Source of the DNA: Mycolicibacterium poriferae
Lineage (GTDB): Bacteria > Actinomycetota > Actinomycetes > Mycobacteriales > Mycobacteriaceae
DNA: 64,000 bases
NCBI RefSeq assembly: GCF_010728325.1
Contig: NZ_AP022570.1
Coordinates: 930,001 to 994,000 of the forward strand
Direction of reading: 5' to 3'
Below are positions 16,568-27,514 of the stretch, in pieces. Below the pieces are notes generated by a model that was given only the letters and a program-made list of their open reading frames with translations, was not told the origin of the DNA and did no database searches. Both the position numbers and the translations under genes were made by a program. The first letter of the stretch is position 1. Every line of letters begins with the position of its first letter.

Positions 16568-17455
16568 GTGACGGTGAGCGAGCCTGTTCCGCAGGTCGAT
16601 TCCCCTACCAGCAGCCCCGAGGCCACCGCCCGTCGAGGACGGAGCGGAGCGGACGACGGCATGCTCGGGCTGGGCCTGCTGGCCGGCCCGGCGAATGTGA
16701 TCATGCAGCTGGCGCGTCCCGGGGTCGGGTACGGAGTGCTGGAAAGCCGCGTCGAAAGCGGCCGTATCGACCGGCATCCGATCAAGCGGGCCCGCACCAC
16801 CTTCACCTATCTCGCGGTGTCCACCAGCGGAACTGCCGAGCAGAAAGCCGCCTTCCGGCGCGCGGTCAACGGGGCGCACGCGCAGGTGTTCTCCACCGAC
16901 GAAAGCCCGGTGAAGTACCACGCCTTCGACAAGGACCTGCAGTTGTGGGTGGGCGCGTGCCTGTACAAGGGCGTCGTCGACGTGCACCGGATCTTCGGCG
17001 GGGAACCCGACGAGGACACCGCCGAACGGCTGTACCTGCAGGGGCGCGCCCTGGCCACGATGTTGCAGGTGCCCGAGTCGATGTGGCCCGCCGACCGCGC
17101 CGCGTTCGACCGCTACTGGCAGAAGGCCCTCGACGAGGTCCACATCGACGACACCGTCCGGGAGTTCCTGTATCCGATCGCACTCTCGCGTCTGCAGGGA
17201 CTCACCCTGCCCGGCCCGCTCCGACGTCGCACCGAGGGGCTGGCCCTGCTCATCACCACCGGCTTCCTGCCGCAGCGCTTCCGCGACGAGATGCGACTGA
17301 GCTGGGGACCCGATCAGCAACGCCGGTTCGATCTGCTGATGAAGGTCCTGCGCACCGTCAACACGATCTCGCCGCGCTTCATCAGGGAGTTCCCGTTCAA
17401 CGTGCTGCTCAAGGACCTCGACTGGCGTATCCGCACGGGCCGCCCGCTGGTGTGA
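16568..17455 (+). CDS. DUF2236 (MpaB-like) oxygenase-family protein (Rv0276 family)
   Basis: A 295-residue protein of the DUF2236/MpaB family, heme-binding oxygenase-like proteins related to latex-clearing protein. Seen: 'LLAGPANVIMQLARPGVGYGVLESRV' near the N-terminus, 'RTTFTYLAVSTSGTAEQ', and the His-containing 'AVNGAHAQVF' and 'VKYHAFDKDLQLWVGACLYKG' segments typical of the family. GTG 16568 follows GAGAGGAG by about 9 bases; the frame is open 15 codons further upstream. It lies between the TetR gene and the ESX-3 promoter. Catalytic role unproven. Confidence 0.8.
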   Translation: MTVSEPVPQVDSPTSSPEATARRGRSGADDGMLGLGLLAGPANVIMQLARPGVGYGVLESRVESGRIDRHPIKRARTTFTYLAVSTSGTAEQKAAFRRAVNGAHAQVFSTDESPVKYHAFDKDLQLWVGACLYKGVVDVHRIFGGEPDEDTAERLYLQGRALATMLQVPESMWPADRAAFDRYWQKALDEVHIDDTVREFLYPIALSRLQGLTLPGPLRRRTEGLALLITTGFLPQRFRDEMRLSWGPDQQRRFDLLMKVLRTVNTISPRFIREFPFNVLLKDLDWRIRTGRPLV

Positions 17456-17520
17456 CCCCCCACCGCGTCGGTGATCCGGTTCACCGTGCGGGTGCTACCC
17501 GGTGAGTCTCGACAGTGAGC

Positions 17521-17539
17521 TTATGCAATGCTAACTTCA
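17521..17539. promoter_or_regulatory. Weaker IdeR-like site (13/19)
   Basis: Matches the IdeR consensus TTAGSTTAGSCTWASCTAA at 13 of 19 positions. It lies immediately upstream of the stronger box, 26 bp centre to centre. Its GCTAACTT is also the left arm of a perfect inverted repeat with AAGTTAGC (17530-17551, 6-base spacer) that overlaps the strong box. Confidence 0.35.
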
Positions 17540-17546
17540 GCAAAAG

Positions 17547-17565
17547 TTAGCTTAGCCATACATAA
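17547..17565. promoter_or_regulatory. IdeR (iron-dependent repressor) box of the ESX-3 operon
   Basis: TTAGCTTAGCCATACATAA matches the mycobacterial IdeR consensus at 17 of 19 positions. It lies about 35-80 bp upstream of the eccA3 start candidates. IdeR repression of ESX-3 under iron-replete conditions is established for mycobacteria, so the site is expected here. No Zur-type palindrome (TGAAAA...TTTTCA) was seen. Confidence 0.82.
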
Positions 17566-17598
17566 GTAAGCCACGAGGGAGACTGCGGGCCCGGGGGA

Positions 17599-19491
17599 TT
17601 GCCAGCCGGCGCCGCGAATCACACACGCATGGACATTGGAAGTGACACCGTCGCGACGGTCGCCGGTCACCCGCACCGGATAGACCGCGACGTCATCAGC
17701 CGGTTCGCGACCTGCTGTCGCGCGCTCGGGTTGTCGGTGCACGACCGGCAGCGACCGGCGGATCTGGCCGCCGCCCGATCCGGGTTCGGTGCTCTGACTC
17801 GCGTGGCTGCCGACCAGTGCGACGCATGGACCGGCCTGGCCGCCGCCGGAGACGTGACACCGCAGGTGGTCGAGCAGATTTGGCAAACATCGGCCACCGC
17901 GGGCGCGTTGCAGCGTCAGATCGAACTGGCGCCCGGCGCGCTCGGCTTCGGCTATGACACCGGTCTCTACCTGCGTTTCCGTGCCGCGTCCCCGGCGGAC
18001 TTCTCCCTTGCCTATGCGGTGTCCCTTTGCGAGGCAGCAGATTTCGGGACTGCTGAGCGTCTGGTCGGTGAGCTGCTGGAACACCGGCCCGGGTGGTTGC
18101 AGGCTCGCTGGGTGCGCGCGGCGATCCACTACCGGGCCGAGCGTTGGTCCGACGTGGTGCGGATGCTGACGCCGATGGTCGGTGACCGGTTCCTCGACGA
18201 CGCGAGCGCTCACGCCGCCCGGGTGACCCTCGGCATCGCGCTGGCCCGGCTGGGCATGTTCGCCCCCGCACTGTCGCACCTTGAACAACCCGACGGCCCG
18301 CTGACCGTCGCCGCGACCGACGGCGCGCTGGCCAAGGCGCTGGCCCTGCGTGCCCAGGGCGAGGACGACGACGCCCGCGAGCTGCTGCAGGAGCTCTACG
18401 CCGCGAATCCCGAGCATGCGCAGATCGAAGAGGCCTTGTCCGACGCCACATTCGGGTTCGCGACCACCACGGCGGCGCGCATCGAGGCGCGCACCGATCC
18501 GTGGGATCCCGGCACGGAGCCCGGGGAAGCGGACTTCGTCGACCCCGGGGCCAAGGACCGCAAGGCGCACCTGCTGGTGGAGGCCGAGGCCGAGCTCGCC
18601 GAGTTCATCGGCCTCGAGGAGGTCAAATACCAGGTCGCCCGGCTGAAAAGCTCGGTGGCGATGGCGATCCGGCGCCAGGAGCGGGGGCTGGCCGTCGCCC
18701 AGCGCACCAATCACCTGGTGTTCGCCGGGCCGCCCGGAACGGGCAAGACCACCATCGCGCGGGTGGTCGCCAAGATCTATTGCGGGCTGGGTCTGTTGAA
18801 GAAGGAGACCGTCCGCGAGGTGCACCGCGCCGACCTGATCGGCCAGCACATCGGTGAGACGGAGGCCAAGACCAACGCCGTCATCGACAGTGCGCTCGAC
18901 GGTGTGCTGTTCCTCGACGAGGCCTACGCGCTGGTGTCCACCGGGGCCAAGAACGACTTCGGCCTCGTTGCCATCGACACGCTGCTCGCGCGGATGGAGA
19001 ACGACCGTGACCGTCTGGTCGTCATCGTCGCGGGCTACCGCAAAGACCTCGACACCTTCCTCGACACCAACGAGGGTCTGCGCTCCCGATTCACCCGCAG
19101 CATCGACTTCCCGTCCTACTCGTCGAAGGAGCTGGCCGAAATCGCCACCCGCATGGCCGAGAAGCGGGACTCGCGCTTCGACGATGCCGCCCGCGCCGAC
19201 ATGGAACGGCTCTTTGCCCACCTCGCGGAGTCCTCGACCGCCGACGCCGCGGGCGTGCAGCGGCGCAGCCTCGACATCGCCGGCAACGGGCGTTTCGTGC
19301 GTAACCTCGTCGAGCGTTCCGAGGAGGAGCGCGAGTATCGCCTCGACCACGCACCGCGCACCGACGACGCCGGGGACTTCACCGACGACGAGCTGATGAC
19401 CATCACCGCCGCCGACGTCGCCAACTCGGCGGCACCGCTGCTGCGCGGGCTCGGTCTGTCGGTGCCCGATCAACAGCCGGGCCGGTCGTGA
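17599..19491 (+). CDS. eccA3: ESX-3 AAA+ ATPase EccA3
   Basis: A 630-residue cytosolic ATPase of type VII secretion: an N-terminal TPR-like domain (residues 1 to about 300) and a C-terminal AAA+ (CbxX/CfqX-type) domain. Walker A 'GPPGTGKTT' is at about residue 377 and Walker B 'VLFLDEAYAL' at about 436. EccA proteins are thought to act on PE/PPE substrates and the EspG chaperone. The start is uncertain: TTG 17599 (GGGGG just ahead) or ATG 17629; neither has a well-spaced ribosome binding site. First gene of the ESX-3 operon, behind the IdeR box; its stop overlaps the eccB3 start (GTGA). Confidence 0.95.
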   Translation: MPAGAANHTRMDIGSDTVATVAGHPHRIDRDVISRFATCCRALGLSVHDRQRPADLAAARSGFGALTRVAADQCDAWTGLAAAGDVTPQVVEQIWQTSATAGALQRQIELAPGALGFGYDTGLYLRFRAASPADFSLAYAVSLCEAADFGTAERLVGELLEHRPGWLQARWVRAAIHYRAERWSDVVRMLTPMVGDRFLDDASAHAARVTLGIALARLGMFAPALSHLEQPDGPLTVAATDGALAKALALRAQGEDDDARELLQELYAANPEHAQIEEALSDATFGFATTTAARIEARTDPWDPGTEPGEADFVDPGAKDRKAHLLVEAEAELAEFIGLEEVKYQVARLKSSVAMAIRRQERGLAVAQRTNHLVFAGPPGTGKTTIARVVAKIYCGLGLLKKETVREVHRADLIGQHIGETEAKTNAVIDSALDGVLFLDEAYALVSTGAKNDFGLVAIDTLLARMENDRDRLVVIVAGYRKDLDTFLDTNEGLRSRFTRSIDFPSYSSKELAEIATRMAEKRDSRFDDAARADMERLFAHLAESSTADAAGVQRRSLDIAGNGRFVRNLVERSEEEREYRLDHAPRTDDAGDFTDDELMTITAADVANSAAPLLRGLGLSVPDQQPGRS

Positions 19492-21041
19492 CCGCGCCCG
19501 ACGGGGACCGGCGTTCGTTCAGCTCGCGGACGCCGGCCAACGAGAACCCCGACCGCGTCGGCTACCGCCGCGGTTTCGTGACCCGACACCAGGTGACCGG
19601 GTGGCGATTCGTCATGCGCCGCATCGCCTCCGGTGTCGCGCTGCACGACACGAGAATGCTGGTCGACCCGCTGCGCACCCAGTCGCGGGCCGTGCTCGTC
19701 GGCGCGCTGGTTCTCGTCACCGGCATCGTCGGCTGTTTCCTGTTCTCGCTGATCCGGCCCTCGGGGTCGGCGGGGGACGACGCGATCCTCGCCGACCGTG
19801 ACACCGCAGCGCTGTACGTGCGTCTCGGCGATCAGCTGCACCCGGTCCTGAACCTGGCCTCCGCCCGGCTCATCGCCGGCCGGCCGGACAACCCGGCGCT
19901 GGTGAAGAGCAGCGAGCTCGACCAGTTCCCCCGCGGTAACATGCTCGGCATCCCCGGGGCCCCGGAACGCATGGTGGCCAACCAGACCCGCGACGCCTTC
20001 TGGACGGTCTGCGACGCGGCGACCGGATCCCAGGCCGGGGTCACGGTCATCGCCGGTCCGCCCGCCACCGAGGGCGAGCGCGCGAGCGCCCTGCCGGACG
20101 GTCAGGCGGTGCTGGCCGAGAACGGCGGCATCACGTGGCTGCTGTGGGACGGGCGACGCAGCGCGGTCGACCTCGCCGACCGCGCAGTGGTCGACGGCCT
20201 CGGTGTCGGCGCCGAGATGGCCGGGCGAGGGCCACAGCCGATCGCCGACGGCCTGTTCAACGCGATCCCCGAAGGGCCGGCGCTGGTCTCACCGCTGATC
20301 CCGGGCGCCGGCACACCCGCACAGGTGCCGCTGCCGGTCGATGCGCCGGTCGGGGCGGTCCTGGTGGCCTACGAGGCGGACAACACGTTGCGCCACTACG
20401 TGGTGCTGCCCGACGGTCTGCAGCCGATCCCGGTGGTGCTGGCCTCGATCCTGCGCAACACCAACTCTTACGGTTTCGCCGCGCCCCCGCGGATCGGTGC
20501 CGACGAGGTGGCGCGGGTCCCGGTCGCCGACGGCATCGACACCTCGGTGTATCCGGCGCAGCCGCTCGACCTCGTCGACACCGACGCCGACCCCGTAACC
20601 TGCGTCGTCTGGGCGAAACCAGAGGGTGCGCAGGAGAACTCGTTGACGTTGCTGTCCGGGTCCACGCTTCCCGCCCCGGCAGGACTGCATACCGTCGATC
20701 TGGTGAGTTCGGGCGGCCCGGGTGGACCGGCCACCCGCGTAGCCCTGACCCCGGGCACCGGATACTTCGTCGACAGTCGCGGATCGCTGTTCTGGGTCAG
20801 CGACACCGGCGTGCGCTACGGCATCGACACCGGCCACAGCGGTTCCGGTGAAGCCGGATTCGACTCCGTCGAGGCGCTCGGCTTGACCTCGACCCCGCTG
20901 CCGATCCCGTGGTCGGTGCTGTCCCAGTTCGCCGCCGGTCCGACGCTGTCACGTGCCGACGCGCTCCTGGCGCACGACACGCTGGCTCCCGCCGCGGCGC
21001 CGGCCCGGTTGGAGAACCTCACGACTATGGAAAACCCATGA
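19488..21041 (+). CDS. eccB3: ESX-3 membrane complex protein EccB3
   Basis: A 517-residue core component of the ESX-3 membrane complex. A cytosolic N-terminus ('[26 protein letters not shown]' is a family signature) is followed by one transmembrane helix at about 67-89 and a large periplasmic part. The periplasmic part carries two cysteines ('WTVCDAAT' and 'VTCVVW') that normally form the conserved disulfide. GTG 19488 overlaps the eccA3 stop, and the 3' end overlaps eccC3 by ATGA. Confidence 0.95.
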   Translation: MTAPDGDRRSFSSRTPANENPDRVGYRRGFVTRHQVTGWRFVMRRIASGVALHDTRMLVDPLRTQSRAVLVGALVLVTGIVGCFLFSLIRPSGSAGDDAILADRDTAALYVRLGDQLHPVLNLASARLIAGRPDNPALVKSSELDQFPRGNMLGIPGAPERMVANQTRDAFWTVCDAATGSQAGVTVIAGPPATEGERASALPDGQAVLAENGGITWLLWDGRRSAVDLADRAVVDGLGVGAEMAGRGPQPIADGLFNAIPEGPALVSPLIPGAGTPAQVPLPVDAPVGAVLVAYEADNTLRHYVVLPDGLQPIPVVLASILRNTNSYGFAAPPRIGADEVARVPVADGIDTSVYPAQPLDLVDTDADPVTCVVWAKPEGAQENSLTLLSGSTLPAPAGLHTVDLVSSGGPGGPATRVALTPGTGYFVDSRGSLFWVSDTGVRYGIDTGHSGSGEAGFDSVEALGLTSTPLPIPWSVLSQFAAGPTLSRADALLAHDTLAPAAAPARLENLTTMENP

Positions 21042-24000
21042 GCAGGCTGATTTTCGAGCACCGCAAGCGGATCCAGCCGCCGGCGACCCGTCGAGGCACC
21101 ATCACCATCGAGCCGCCGCCGGAGCTGCCCCGGGTGGTGCCGCCGTCGTTGCTGCGCCGTGTCCTGCCGTACCTGATCGTCATCCTGATCGTCGGGATGA
21201 TCGTCGCACTGGTCGCCACCGGTCTGAGGTTGATCTCGCCGACGACCCTGTTCTTCCCGTTCGTGTTGCTGCTGGCCGCGACCGCGCTGTACCGGGGCTC
21301 GGACAACAAGCTCCGTACCGAAGAGGTCGATGCCGAACGCGCCGACTACCTGCGCTACCTGTCGGTGATCCGCGACAACGTCCGTGCCCACGCCGACGAA
21401 CAACGCGCCGGCCTGGAGTGGTCACATCCGGACCCGGTGGCGCTGGCCGGTGTGCCGGGCACCCGCCGGCAGTGGGAGCGCGACCCCCGCGACCGCGACT
21501 TCCTGGTGCTGCGCGCCGGCCTGCACGACCAGGCCCTCGACGCGGCGCTGCGGGTCAAGGACACTGCCGAGGAGATCGACCTGGAACCGGTGTCGCACAC
21601 GACGTTGCGCGGCCTGCTCGACACCCAGCGGACCCTGCACGACGCTCCGGCCGGTATCGACCTGACCAAGGTCGCGCGGATCACCGTGGTGGGCGACGCC
21701 GACGAGGTCGACGGTGCTGTGCGCGCCTGGCTGGCCCAGGCGATGACCTGGCACGACCCCTCGGTGCTCGGAATCGGCTACGCAGGAACGAAATTGGACG
21801 ACGATGACTGGTCGTGGCTGAAGTGGTTGCCCCATGTCGATGTGCCCGGCCAGGTTGACGGGGTCGGTCCCGCGCGTTATCTGACGGCCGACGCCACGGC
21901 GCTGCGCCGGCTGCTGGCCCCCGCCCTCGCTGATCGGGGACCGTTCACCGGTGACGGCAGCGAAAGCGTCAAGCACCTGCTGCTCGTGCTCGACGATCCA
22001 GACGCCGACCCCGATGAGCTGACCGGGGGAGTGGATCCCGCCGGGGTCACGGTCATTCATCGGACTGTCGCCGAACCGCACCGCGAGCAGTACCCGGATC
22101 CCGAGCGGCCCATCCTGCGGATCTCCGACGGCCGGATCCAGCGGTGGCAGACCGGCGGCTGGGCCCCCTACATCGACACCGCCGACCGGCTCGACGCGGC
22201 CGACGCGCGGCACCTCGCCCGCCGGCTCTCGCGCTGGGATTCCAATCCCAGCCACGGCCGCTCGGCCGCCACCGGTGGAGCGGCCTTCACCACGCTGCTC
22301 GGCATCCCGGACGCCTCGGCGCTGGACGTGGCCGCGCTGTGGGCCCCCCGCAACCGCGACGACGAGCTGCGGGTGCCGATCGGCGTCACCGCCACCGGTG
22401 AACCGCTGTACTTCGACCTCAAGGACGAAGCCGAGGGCGGTATGGGTCCGCACGGGTTGATGATCGGGATGACCGGCTCGGGCAAGTCCCAGACACTGAT
22501 GGCGATCCTGCTGTCGTTGCTGACCACCCACCCGGCCGACCGGCTCATCGTCATCTACGCCGACTTCAAGGGTGAGGCTGGGGCGGACATCTTCCGCAAC
22601 TTCCCGCAGGTCGTCGCCGTCATCTCGAACATGGCCGAGAAGCGTTCGCTGGCAGACCGGTTCGCCGACACGCTGCGCGGCGAGGTCGCCCGGCGCGAGC
22701 AGCTGCTCAAAGAGGCCGGCCGCCGGGTGCAGGGCAGTGCGTTCAACTCGGTCACCGAATACGAGAACGCCGTGGCCGAGGGGCACGACCTGCCCCCGAT
22801 CCCGACGCTGTTCGTGGTGGCCGACGAGTTCACCCTGATGCTCGCCGATCATCCCGAGTACGCCGACCTGTTCGACTATGTCGCCCGCAAGGGCCGCTCG
22901 TTCCGCATCCACCTGCTCTTCGCGTCCCAGACGCTCGACGTGGGCCGGATCAAGGACATCGACAAGAACACGTCCTACCGGATCGGTCTGAAAGTGGCCA
23001 GCCCCAGCGTGTCCCGGCAGATCATCGGGGTGGAGGACGCGTACCACATCGAGTCGGGCCGGGAGCACAAGGGCGTGGGGTTCCTCGTCCCTGCGCCGGG
23101 CGCACTGCCGGTCAAGTTCCGCAGCACCTACGTCGACGGCATCTACGAGCCGCCACGAGTGGACCGGTCGATCGTCGTGCACGCCATCCCCAAGCCGCAG
23201 GTGTTCCCCGCCGGCTGGGTGGACCCGGAACCGGACACCGTCATCGTCGACGACGGCGCCGACGTCGAGGTGCTGCCTCCGCGCAAGCTGATCGCCACCA
23301 TCGGCGACCAGCTGGCCCACTACGGGCCGCGCGCACCGCAATTGTGGCTGCCGCCACTGGACGAGCCGATCGCGCTCGACGACGTACTGACCCGCTCGGG
23401 AATCGCGGCCGGGCAGTGGCGTTGGCCGCTCGGCGAGATCGACCGTCCTTTCGACATGCGGCGCGACACGCTGGTTTTCGATGCCACCTCGGCCTCGTCG
23501 AACCTGGTGATCCACGGCGGCCCGAAGTCGGGCAAGTCCACCGCCCTGCAGACGTTCGTGCTCTCGGCGGCTGCCCTGCACGCGCCGGGTGACGTGACGT
23601 TCTACTGTCTGGACTACGGCGGCGGGCAGCTGCGGGCTCTGGAGGGCCTCGCACACGTCGGCGGGGTGGCCTCCCCGCTGGAGTCGGAGAAGATCCGCCG
23701 CACCTTCGGCGAACTCGACCAGTTGCTGCGCGCACGCCAGCAGGTCGGCGGGGCCGGCGGCGGCGACTACCGCGACGGCTACGGTGAGGTGTTCCTGCTC
23801 ATCGACAACCTGTACGCGTTCAGCCGGGACAACACCGACACGTTCAACACCCGTAACCCACTGCTGGCCAAGGTGACCGAGCTGGTGAACACCGGCATGG
23901 CCTACGGCATCCACGTCGTGATCACGACGCCGAACTGGCTCGAGGTGCCGCTGGGGATGCGCGACGGGCTCGGGTTGCGCCTGGAGCTGCGGCTGCACGA

Positions 24001-25006
24001 CCCCCGCGACAGCAACGTGCGGGTCACCGGAGCGCTGCGCCGTCCCGCCGAGGCGGTGCCGGTCGACCAGCCCGGCCGCGGCCTGACCATGGCGGCGGAG
24101 CATGTCCTGTTCGCCCGCCCCGCCCTGGAGGCGATTCCCGCGCTCAACGCCCGGCACCCCGACCGCAGCGCGCCGCCGGTGCGGCTGCTGCCGACCGACC
24201 TGTCACCCGATGTGCTGGGCACGCTGTACCCGGCAGCGGAGCGGGTGGTCATCGGGCAGCGCGAGACCGACCTGGCGCCGGTCGGCGTCGACTTCACCGA
24301 CAACCCGCTGATGATGGTGTTCGGCGACGCCAAGACCGGTAAGACGGCGCTGTTGCGGCACCTGATCCGGACCATCCGGGAGAACTCGCGTCCGGACCAG
24401 GTGGCGTTCACGGTGATCGACCGCCGGCTGCACCTGGTCGACGAGCCGCTGTTCCCGGACAACGAGTACACCCCGAACATCGACCGGATCCTGCCGGCGA
24501 TGCTGGGCCTGTCCGCGCTGATCGAGCAGCGCCGCCCACCCGCCGGCCTGAGCCCGCAGGAGCTCAGCCGCTGGGACTACCGCACCGTGTCCCGCGACAG
24601 CCACACCCACTACCTGATCATCGACGACGTCGACCAGATCCCCGACGGCCCGGCGACCAGCGGGCCGTTCGCGGGACAGCGTCCGTGGACCCCGCTGCTC
24701 GGATTGCTCTCGCAGGCTTCCGATCTGGGGTTGCGGGTGATCGTCACCGCCCGGGCGGCCGGCTCGGCGCATGCGGTGATGACGGCACCGCTGCTGCGTC
24801 GGCTCAACGACCTGCAGGCGACCCTGCTGATGCTGTCGGGTAACCCGCAGGACAGCGGCAAGATCCGCGGGCACCGGTTCAGCCGGCTGCCGGTCGGGCG
24901 GGGCATGCTGCTCGACGCCACCGACACCCCGAGCTTCGTTCAACTCGTCAACCCGTTGGCCGAAGCCGCCATCGCCCACCGCGGCGGAGAGGAGAACCAC
25001 CGATGA
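21038..25006 (+). CDS. eccC3: ESX-3 FtsK/SpoIIIE-type ATPase EccC3
   Basis: A 1322-residue motor ATPase that recruits and drives secretion of Esx/PE/PPE substrates. Two transmembrane helices (about 42-62 and 70-85) and a DUF domain are followed by three FtsK/SpoIIIE nucleotide-binding domains. Their Walker A motifs are 'GMTGSGKSQ' (about 476), 'GGPKSGKST' (about 826) and 'GDAKTGKTA' (about 1094); Walker B-like strands are 'LFVVADEF', 'FLLIDNLY' and 'LIIDDVDQI'. It is a single chain, not split as in ESX-1. The ATG at 21038 overlaps the eccB3 stop, and the frame upstream of it belongs to eccB3. The 3' end overlaps PE5 by ATGA. Confidence 0.96.
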   Translation: MSRLIFEHRKRIQPPATRRGTITIEPPPELPRVVPPSLLRRVLPYLIVILIVGMIVALVATGLRLISPTTLFFPFVLLLAATALYRGSDNKLRTEEVDAERADYLRYLSVIRDNVRAHADEQRAGLEWSHPDPVALAGVPGTRRQWERDPRDRDFLVLRAGLHDQALDAALRVKDTAEEIDLEPVSHTTLRGLLDTQRTLHDAPAGIDLTKVARITVVGDADEVDGAVRAWLAQAMTWHDPSVLGIGYAGTKLDDDDWSWLKWLPHVDVPGQVDGVGPARYLTADATALRRLLAPALADRGPFTGDGSESVKHLLLVLDDPDADPDELTGGVDPAGVTVIHRTVAEPHREQYPDPERPILRISDGRIQRWQTGGWAPYIDTADRLDAADARHLARRLSRWDSNPSHGRSAATGGAAFTTLLGIPDASALDVAALWAPRNRDDELRVPIGVTATGEPLYFDLKDEAEGGMGPHGLMIGMTGSGKSQTLMAILLSLLTTHPADRLIVIYADFKGEAGADIFRNFPQVVAVISNMAEKRSLADRFADTLRGEVARREQLLKEAGRRVQGSAFNSVTEYENAVAEGHDLPPIPTLFVVADEFTLMLADHPEYADLFDYVARKGRSFRIHLLFASQTLDVGRIKDIDKNTSYRIGLKVASPSVSRQIIGVEDAYHIESGREHKGVGFLVPAPGALPVKFRSTYVDGIYEPPRVDRSIVVHAIPKPQVFPAGWVDPEPDTVIVDDGADVEVLPPRKLIATIGDQLAHYGPRAPQLWLPPLDEPIALDDVLTRSGIAAGQWRWPLGEIDRPFDMRRDTLVFDATSASSNLVIHGGPKSGKSTALQTFVLSAAALHAPGDVTFYCLDYGGGQLRALEGLAHVGGVASPLESEKIRRTFGELDQLLRARQQVGGAGGGDYRDGYGEVFLLIDNLYAFSRDNTDTFNTRNPLLAKVTELVNTGMAYGIHVVITTPNWLEVPLGMRDGLGLRLELRLHDPRDSNVRVTGALRRPAEAVPVDQPGRGLTMAAEHVLFARPALEAIPALNARHPDRSAPPVRLLPTDLSPDVLGTLYPAAERVVIGQRETDLAPVGVDFTDNPLMMVFGDAKTGKTALLRHLIRTIRENSRPDQVAFTVIDRRLHLVDEPLFPDNEYTPNIDRILPAMLGLSALIEQRRPPAGLSPQELSRWDYRTVSRDSHTHYLIIDDVDQIPDGPATSGPFAGQRPWTPLLGLLSQASDLGLRVIVTARAAGSAHAVMTAPLLRRLNDLQATLLMLSGNPQDSGKIRGHRFSRLPVGRGMLLDATDTPSFVQLVNPLAEAAIAHRGGEENHR

Positions 25007-25311
25007 CCCTGCGTGTCGTCCCCGAAGGGCTCACCGCCGCCGGCGCGGCGGTGGAGGCACTCACCGCGCGCATGGCCGCCGCCCAGGCCGCCGCCGCGCC
25101 GGTGGTCGGCGCCGTCGTTCCGCCGGCGGTCGACCCGGTGTCCCTGCAGACCGCCGCGGCGTTCAGTGCCGCTGCGGCCGAACATCAGACGGTGGCGGCC
25201 CAGGGCGTCGAAGAACTCGGCCGCTCCGGTGTCGGGGTCGGTGAGTCCGCGGCCAGCTACGCCAGCGGTGACGCGATGGGTGCCACCGCCTACCTGATCG
25301 CGCGAGGCTGA
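25003..25311 (+). CDS. pe5: PE-family protein PE5
   Basis: A 102-residue protein consisting of the PE domain alone: '[24 protein letters not shown]' with the Pro-Glu at residues 7-8, two helices, and 'YASGD' near the C-terminus, the YxxxD/E signal for type VII export. It pairs with PPE4, encoded 5 bp downstream. ATG overlaps the eccC3 stop. Confidence 0.94.
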   Translation: MTLRVVPEGLTAAGAAVEALTARMAAAQAAAAPVVGAVVPPAVDPVSLQTAAAFSAAAAEHQTVAAQGVEELGRSGVGVGESAASYASGDAMGATAYLIARG

Positions 25312-25316
25312 CCGGT

Positions 25317-26891
25317 ATGACGGCCCCCGTCTGGATGGCGTTGCCACCCGAGGTGCACTCGGCGTCGCTGAGCAGCGGTCCCGGTCCGGGGCCTCTGCTG
25401 GCCGCCGCCGGTACGTGGCACTCGCTGAGTGCCGAATATGCGACCGCAGCAGCCGAACTGACCGCCATCCTGGCCGACGTGCAGGCCGGAGCGTGGGAGG
25501 GGCCCAGCGCCGAACAGTACGTCGCCGCGCATGCCCCCTATCTGGCGTGGCTCACCGCGCAGAGCGCCGTCAGCACGGCGACCGCGGCGCAGCACGAGAC
25601 CGCGGCGGCGGCCTACTCGAGCGCGCTGGCGGCGATGCCCACCCTGCCGGAGCTCGCCCTCAACCACACCACCCACGCGGTGCTGGTGGCCACCAACTTC
25701 CTTGGCCTCAACACCATACCGATCGCGCTGAACGAAGCCGACTACGTGCGGATGTGGATCCAGGCCGCCACCACCATGGGTACCTACCAGGCGGTTTCGG
25801 GCGCGGCCGTCGCCGCGACTCCGACGTCCACTCCGGCGCCGTTCATCCTGATGCCGGGGGTGGGGGAGGCCGGGCGGGCCGCCGCGGATTCGATGGCCGC
25901 GGCCGCGCAGCTGCAGGCCGCCGAAGCAGGCAGTTCCTTCGATCTCGGCGACATCATCGCCGACCTGATCCGGTTCTACGGCGAGATCCTGCGGTTCCTG
26001 TTCGAGCCCATCATCGACTTCCTGCGCAACCCGATCGGCAACACGATCCAGCTGATCACCGACTTCCTGACCAACCCGGCGCAGGCACTGATCACGTGGG
26101 GGCCGTTCCTGTTCGCGGTGGCCTACCAGGCGGTTTCGTGGATCGGCGCCTCGATCCTGTATCCGTCTCTGCTGCTGGCCCCGCTGGTGGGCGCGGCGCT
26201 GGGCATCGTGCTGGGGATCGGCGCCTACCTGCTCGACCGGCTGCCCGAACAGCCTCCGGCCGAGGAACCTGCCGAGGAGACCGCGCCGGCCGCCCAGGGT
26301 CAGTCACCGACGCGCAGCGACCAGGGCCTGCCGGCCGCCCCGCTCTCGACGCCCGCGCCGGGCAGCGCTGCGCCCGCGGTCAACACCGTCTCCGCCGGAT
26401 CGGCCCCCGGCGCAGCGTCGCCGGCCTCGGCTGCAGCCCCACTGGCGCCGTATGCGGTGGTGGGCCGCGACCCCGACGGCGGGCTGTCACCCACCGTCCG
26501 TGACTCGACCGGGGCGAAGGCTCCTTCGGCGACGATCCCCGCAGCCGCATCGGGCATCGCCGCCTCAGCCGCCGAACGACGTCGACGGCGCCGCAGGCAG
26601 AAAGAAGACATCAAAGGGCGCGGCTACGCCGACGCCGTCATGGACTACGAGGACGAACCGGAGGACGACCCGCCCGCGCCGGGGCCGGGTGTGAGTGCCT
26701 CGGCCCGCGGGGCCGGACCGATGGGGTTCTCCGGCACCGTCAGCACAGGCACCGAGCAGGCGGGCGGTTTGACCACGCTGGCCGGAGACTCGTTCGGCGG
26801 CGGGCCCAAGAGTCCGATGCTGCCGGGCAGCTGGGACCCCGACACGCCCACAGACGCAGACGACAACCACCACAGAGAGGAAAACCCATGA
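25317..26891 (+). CDS. ppe4: PPE-family protein PPE4
   Basis: A 524-residue PPE protein. The N-terminal domain has '[21 protein letters not shown]' (Pro-Pro-Glu at 10-12) and the WxG-like 'WEGPSAEQY'. A hydrophobic middle (about residues 215-305) is followed by a long Pro/Ala-rich C-terminal tail with a basic cluster '[25 protein letters not shown]', a segment conserved at the end of ESX-3 PPE4 proteins. Substrate of, and likely functional partner in, ESX-3 with PE5. Stop overlaps the esxG start. Confidence 0.94.
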   Translation: MTAPVWMALPPEVHSASLSSGPGPGPLLAAAGTWHSLSAEYATAAAELTAILADVQAGAWEGPSAEQYVAAHAPYLAWLTAQSAVSTATAAQHETAAAAYSSALAAMPTLPELALNHTTHAVLVATNFLGLNTIPIALNEADYVRMWIQAATTMGTYQAVSGAAVAATPTSTPAPFILMPGVGEAGRAAADSMAAAAQLQAAEAGSSFDLGDIIADLIRFYGEILRFLFEPIIDFLRNPIGNTIQLITDFLTNPAQALITWGPFLFAVAYQAVSWIGASILYPSLLLAPLVGAALGIVLGIGAYLLDRLPEQPPAEEPAEETAPAAQGQSPTRSDQGLPAAPLSTPAPGSAAPAVNTVSAGSAPGAASPASAAAPLAPYAVVGRDPDGGLSPTVRDSTGAKAPSATIPAAASGIAASAAERRRRRRRQKEDIKGRGYADAVMDYEDEPEDDPPAPGPGVSASARGAGPMGFSGTVSTGTEQAGGLTTLAGDSFGGGPKSPMLPGSWDPDTPTDADDNHHREENP

Positions 26892-27181
26892 GCCTTCTCG
26901 ATGCTCATATCCCGCAGCTGGTCGCCTCGGAGAGCGCGTTCGGCGCCAAGGCGGCGCTGATGCGCAGCACCATCGCCCAGGCGGAACAGGCCGCGCAGTC
27001 CGCGCAGGCGTTCCACATGGGCGAGTCGTCGGCGGCCTTCCAGGCCGCCCATGCGCGCTTCGTCGAGGTCTCGGCGAAGATCAACGCGCTGCTCGACCTC
27101 GCGCAGGCCAACGTCGGTGACGCCGCCGCCTCCTACGTCGCCGAGGACGCCGCCGCCGCCAGCACCTACACCGGCATCTGA
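26888..27181 (+). CDS. esxG: ESX-3 secreted protein EsxG
   Basis: A 97-residue WXG100-family protein (long form) that pairs with EsxH. A helix-turn-helix hairpin with 'HMGESSAAF' at the turn, where most family members have WxG, and a C-terminal 'YVAED' export signal. Start overlaps the PPE4 stop (ATGA). The EsxG-EsxH heterodimer is the main ESX-3 substrate and is needed for mycobactin-dependent iron use in mycobacteria. Confidence 0.95.
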   Translation: MSLLDAHIPQLVASESAFGAKAALMRSTIAQAEQAAQSAQAFHMGESSAAFQAAHARFVEVSAKINALLDLAQANVGDAAASYVAEDAAAASTYTGI

Positions 27182-27217
27182 TCCGGTCCCAACCCGACCA
27201 TCTACTAAGGACTTTTG

Positions 27218-27505
27218 ATGTCGCAGATCATGTACAACTACCCGGCGATGCTCTCGCACGCCGGTGAGATGTCCAGCTACGCGGGCGCGTTGCACGCTGT
27301 CGGCGCCGAGGTCGCCGCCGAGCAGGCCGCGCTGCGGGGTGCCTGGCAGGGTGACACCGGCATGACATATCAGGCCTGGCAGGCGCAGTGGAACACCGCG
27401 CTGGAGGAGCTGGTGCGCGCGTACCGGGCGATGGCCAGCACCCACGAGATGAACACCACGTCGATGGCCGCCCGGGACCAGGCTGAAGGCGCCAAGTGGG
27501 GCTGA
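27218..27505 (+). CDS. esxH: ESX-3 secreted protein EsxH (TB10.4 homologue)
   Basis: A 95-residue WXG100 protein starting '[12 protein letters not shown]', with 'WQG' at the turn. The ATG at 27218 is preferred over the overlapping TTG 27215 because AAGGA is 6 bases upstream and the result matches EsxH of M. tuberculosis. Of the zinc-site residues of that protein (His14, His70, His76, Glu77), His14, His76 and Glu77 are kept but position 70 is Arg (codon 27425-27427). Confidence 0.95.
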   Translation: MSQIMYNYPAMLSHAGEMSSYAGALHAVGAEVAAEQAALRGAWQGDTGMTYQAWQAQWNTALEELVRAYRAMASTHEMNTTSMAARDQAEGAKWG

Positions 27506-27514
27506 TCGGCTTCC

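Noticed and set aside
20909..21037. Upstream extension of eccC3 to a GTG at 20909
   Set aside because: The extension lies inside eccB3 and has no EccC similarity. The ATG at 21038 overlaps the eccB3 stop in the normal ATGA manner and gives the expected EccC3 N-terminus.
21422..24157. A 911-codon open frame antisense to eccC3
   Set aside because: It mirrors the codon structure of eccC3 in high-GC DNA, is rich in His/Arg/Gln/Gly as expected of an antisense shadow, and matches no known fold. Similar long shadows opposite fadE6 (10110-12386) and eccA3 (17521-19473) were dropped for the same reason.
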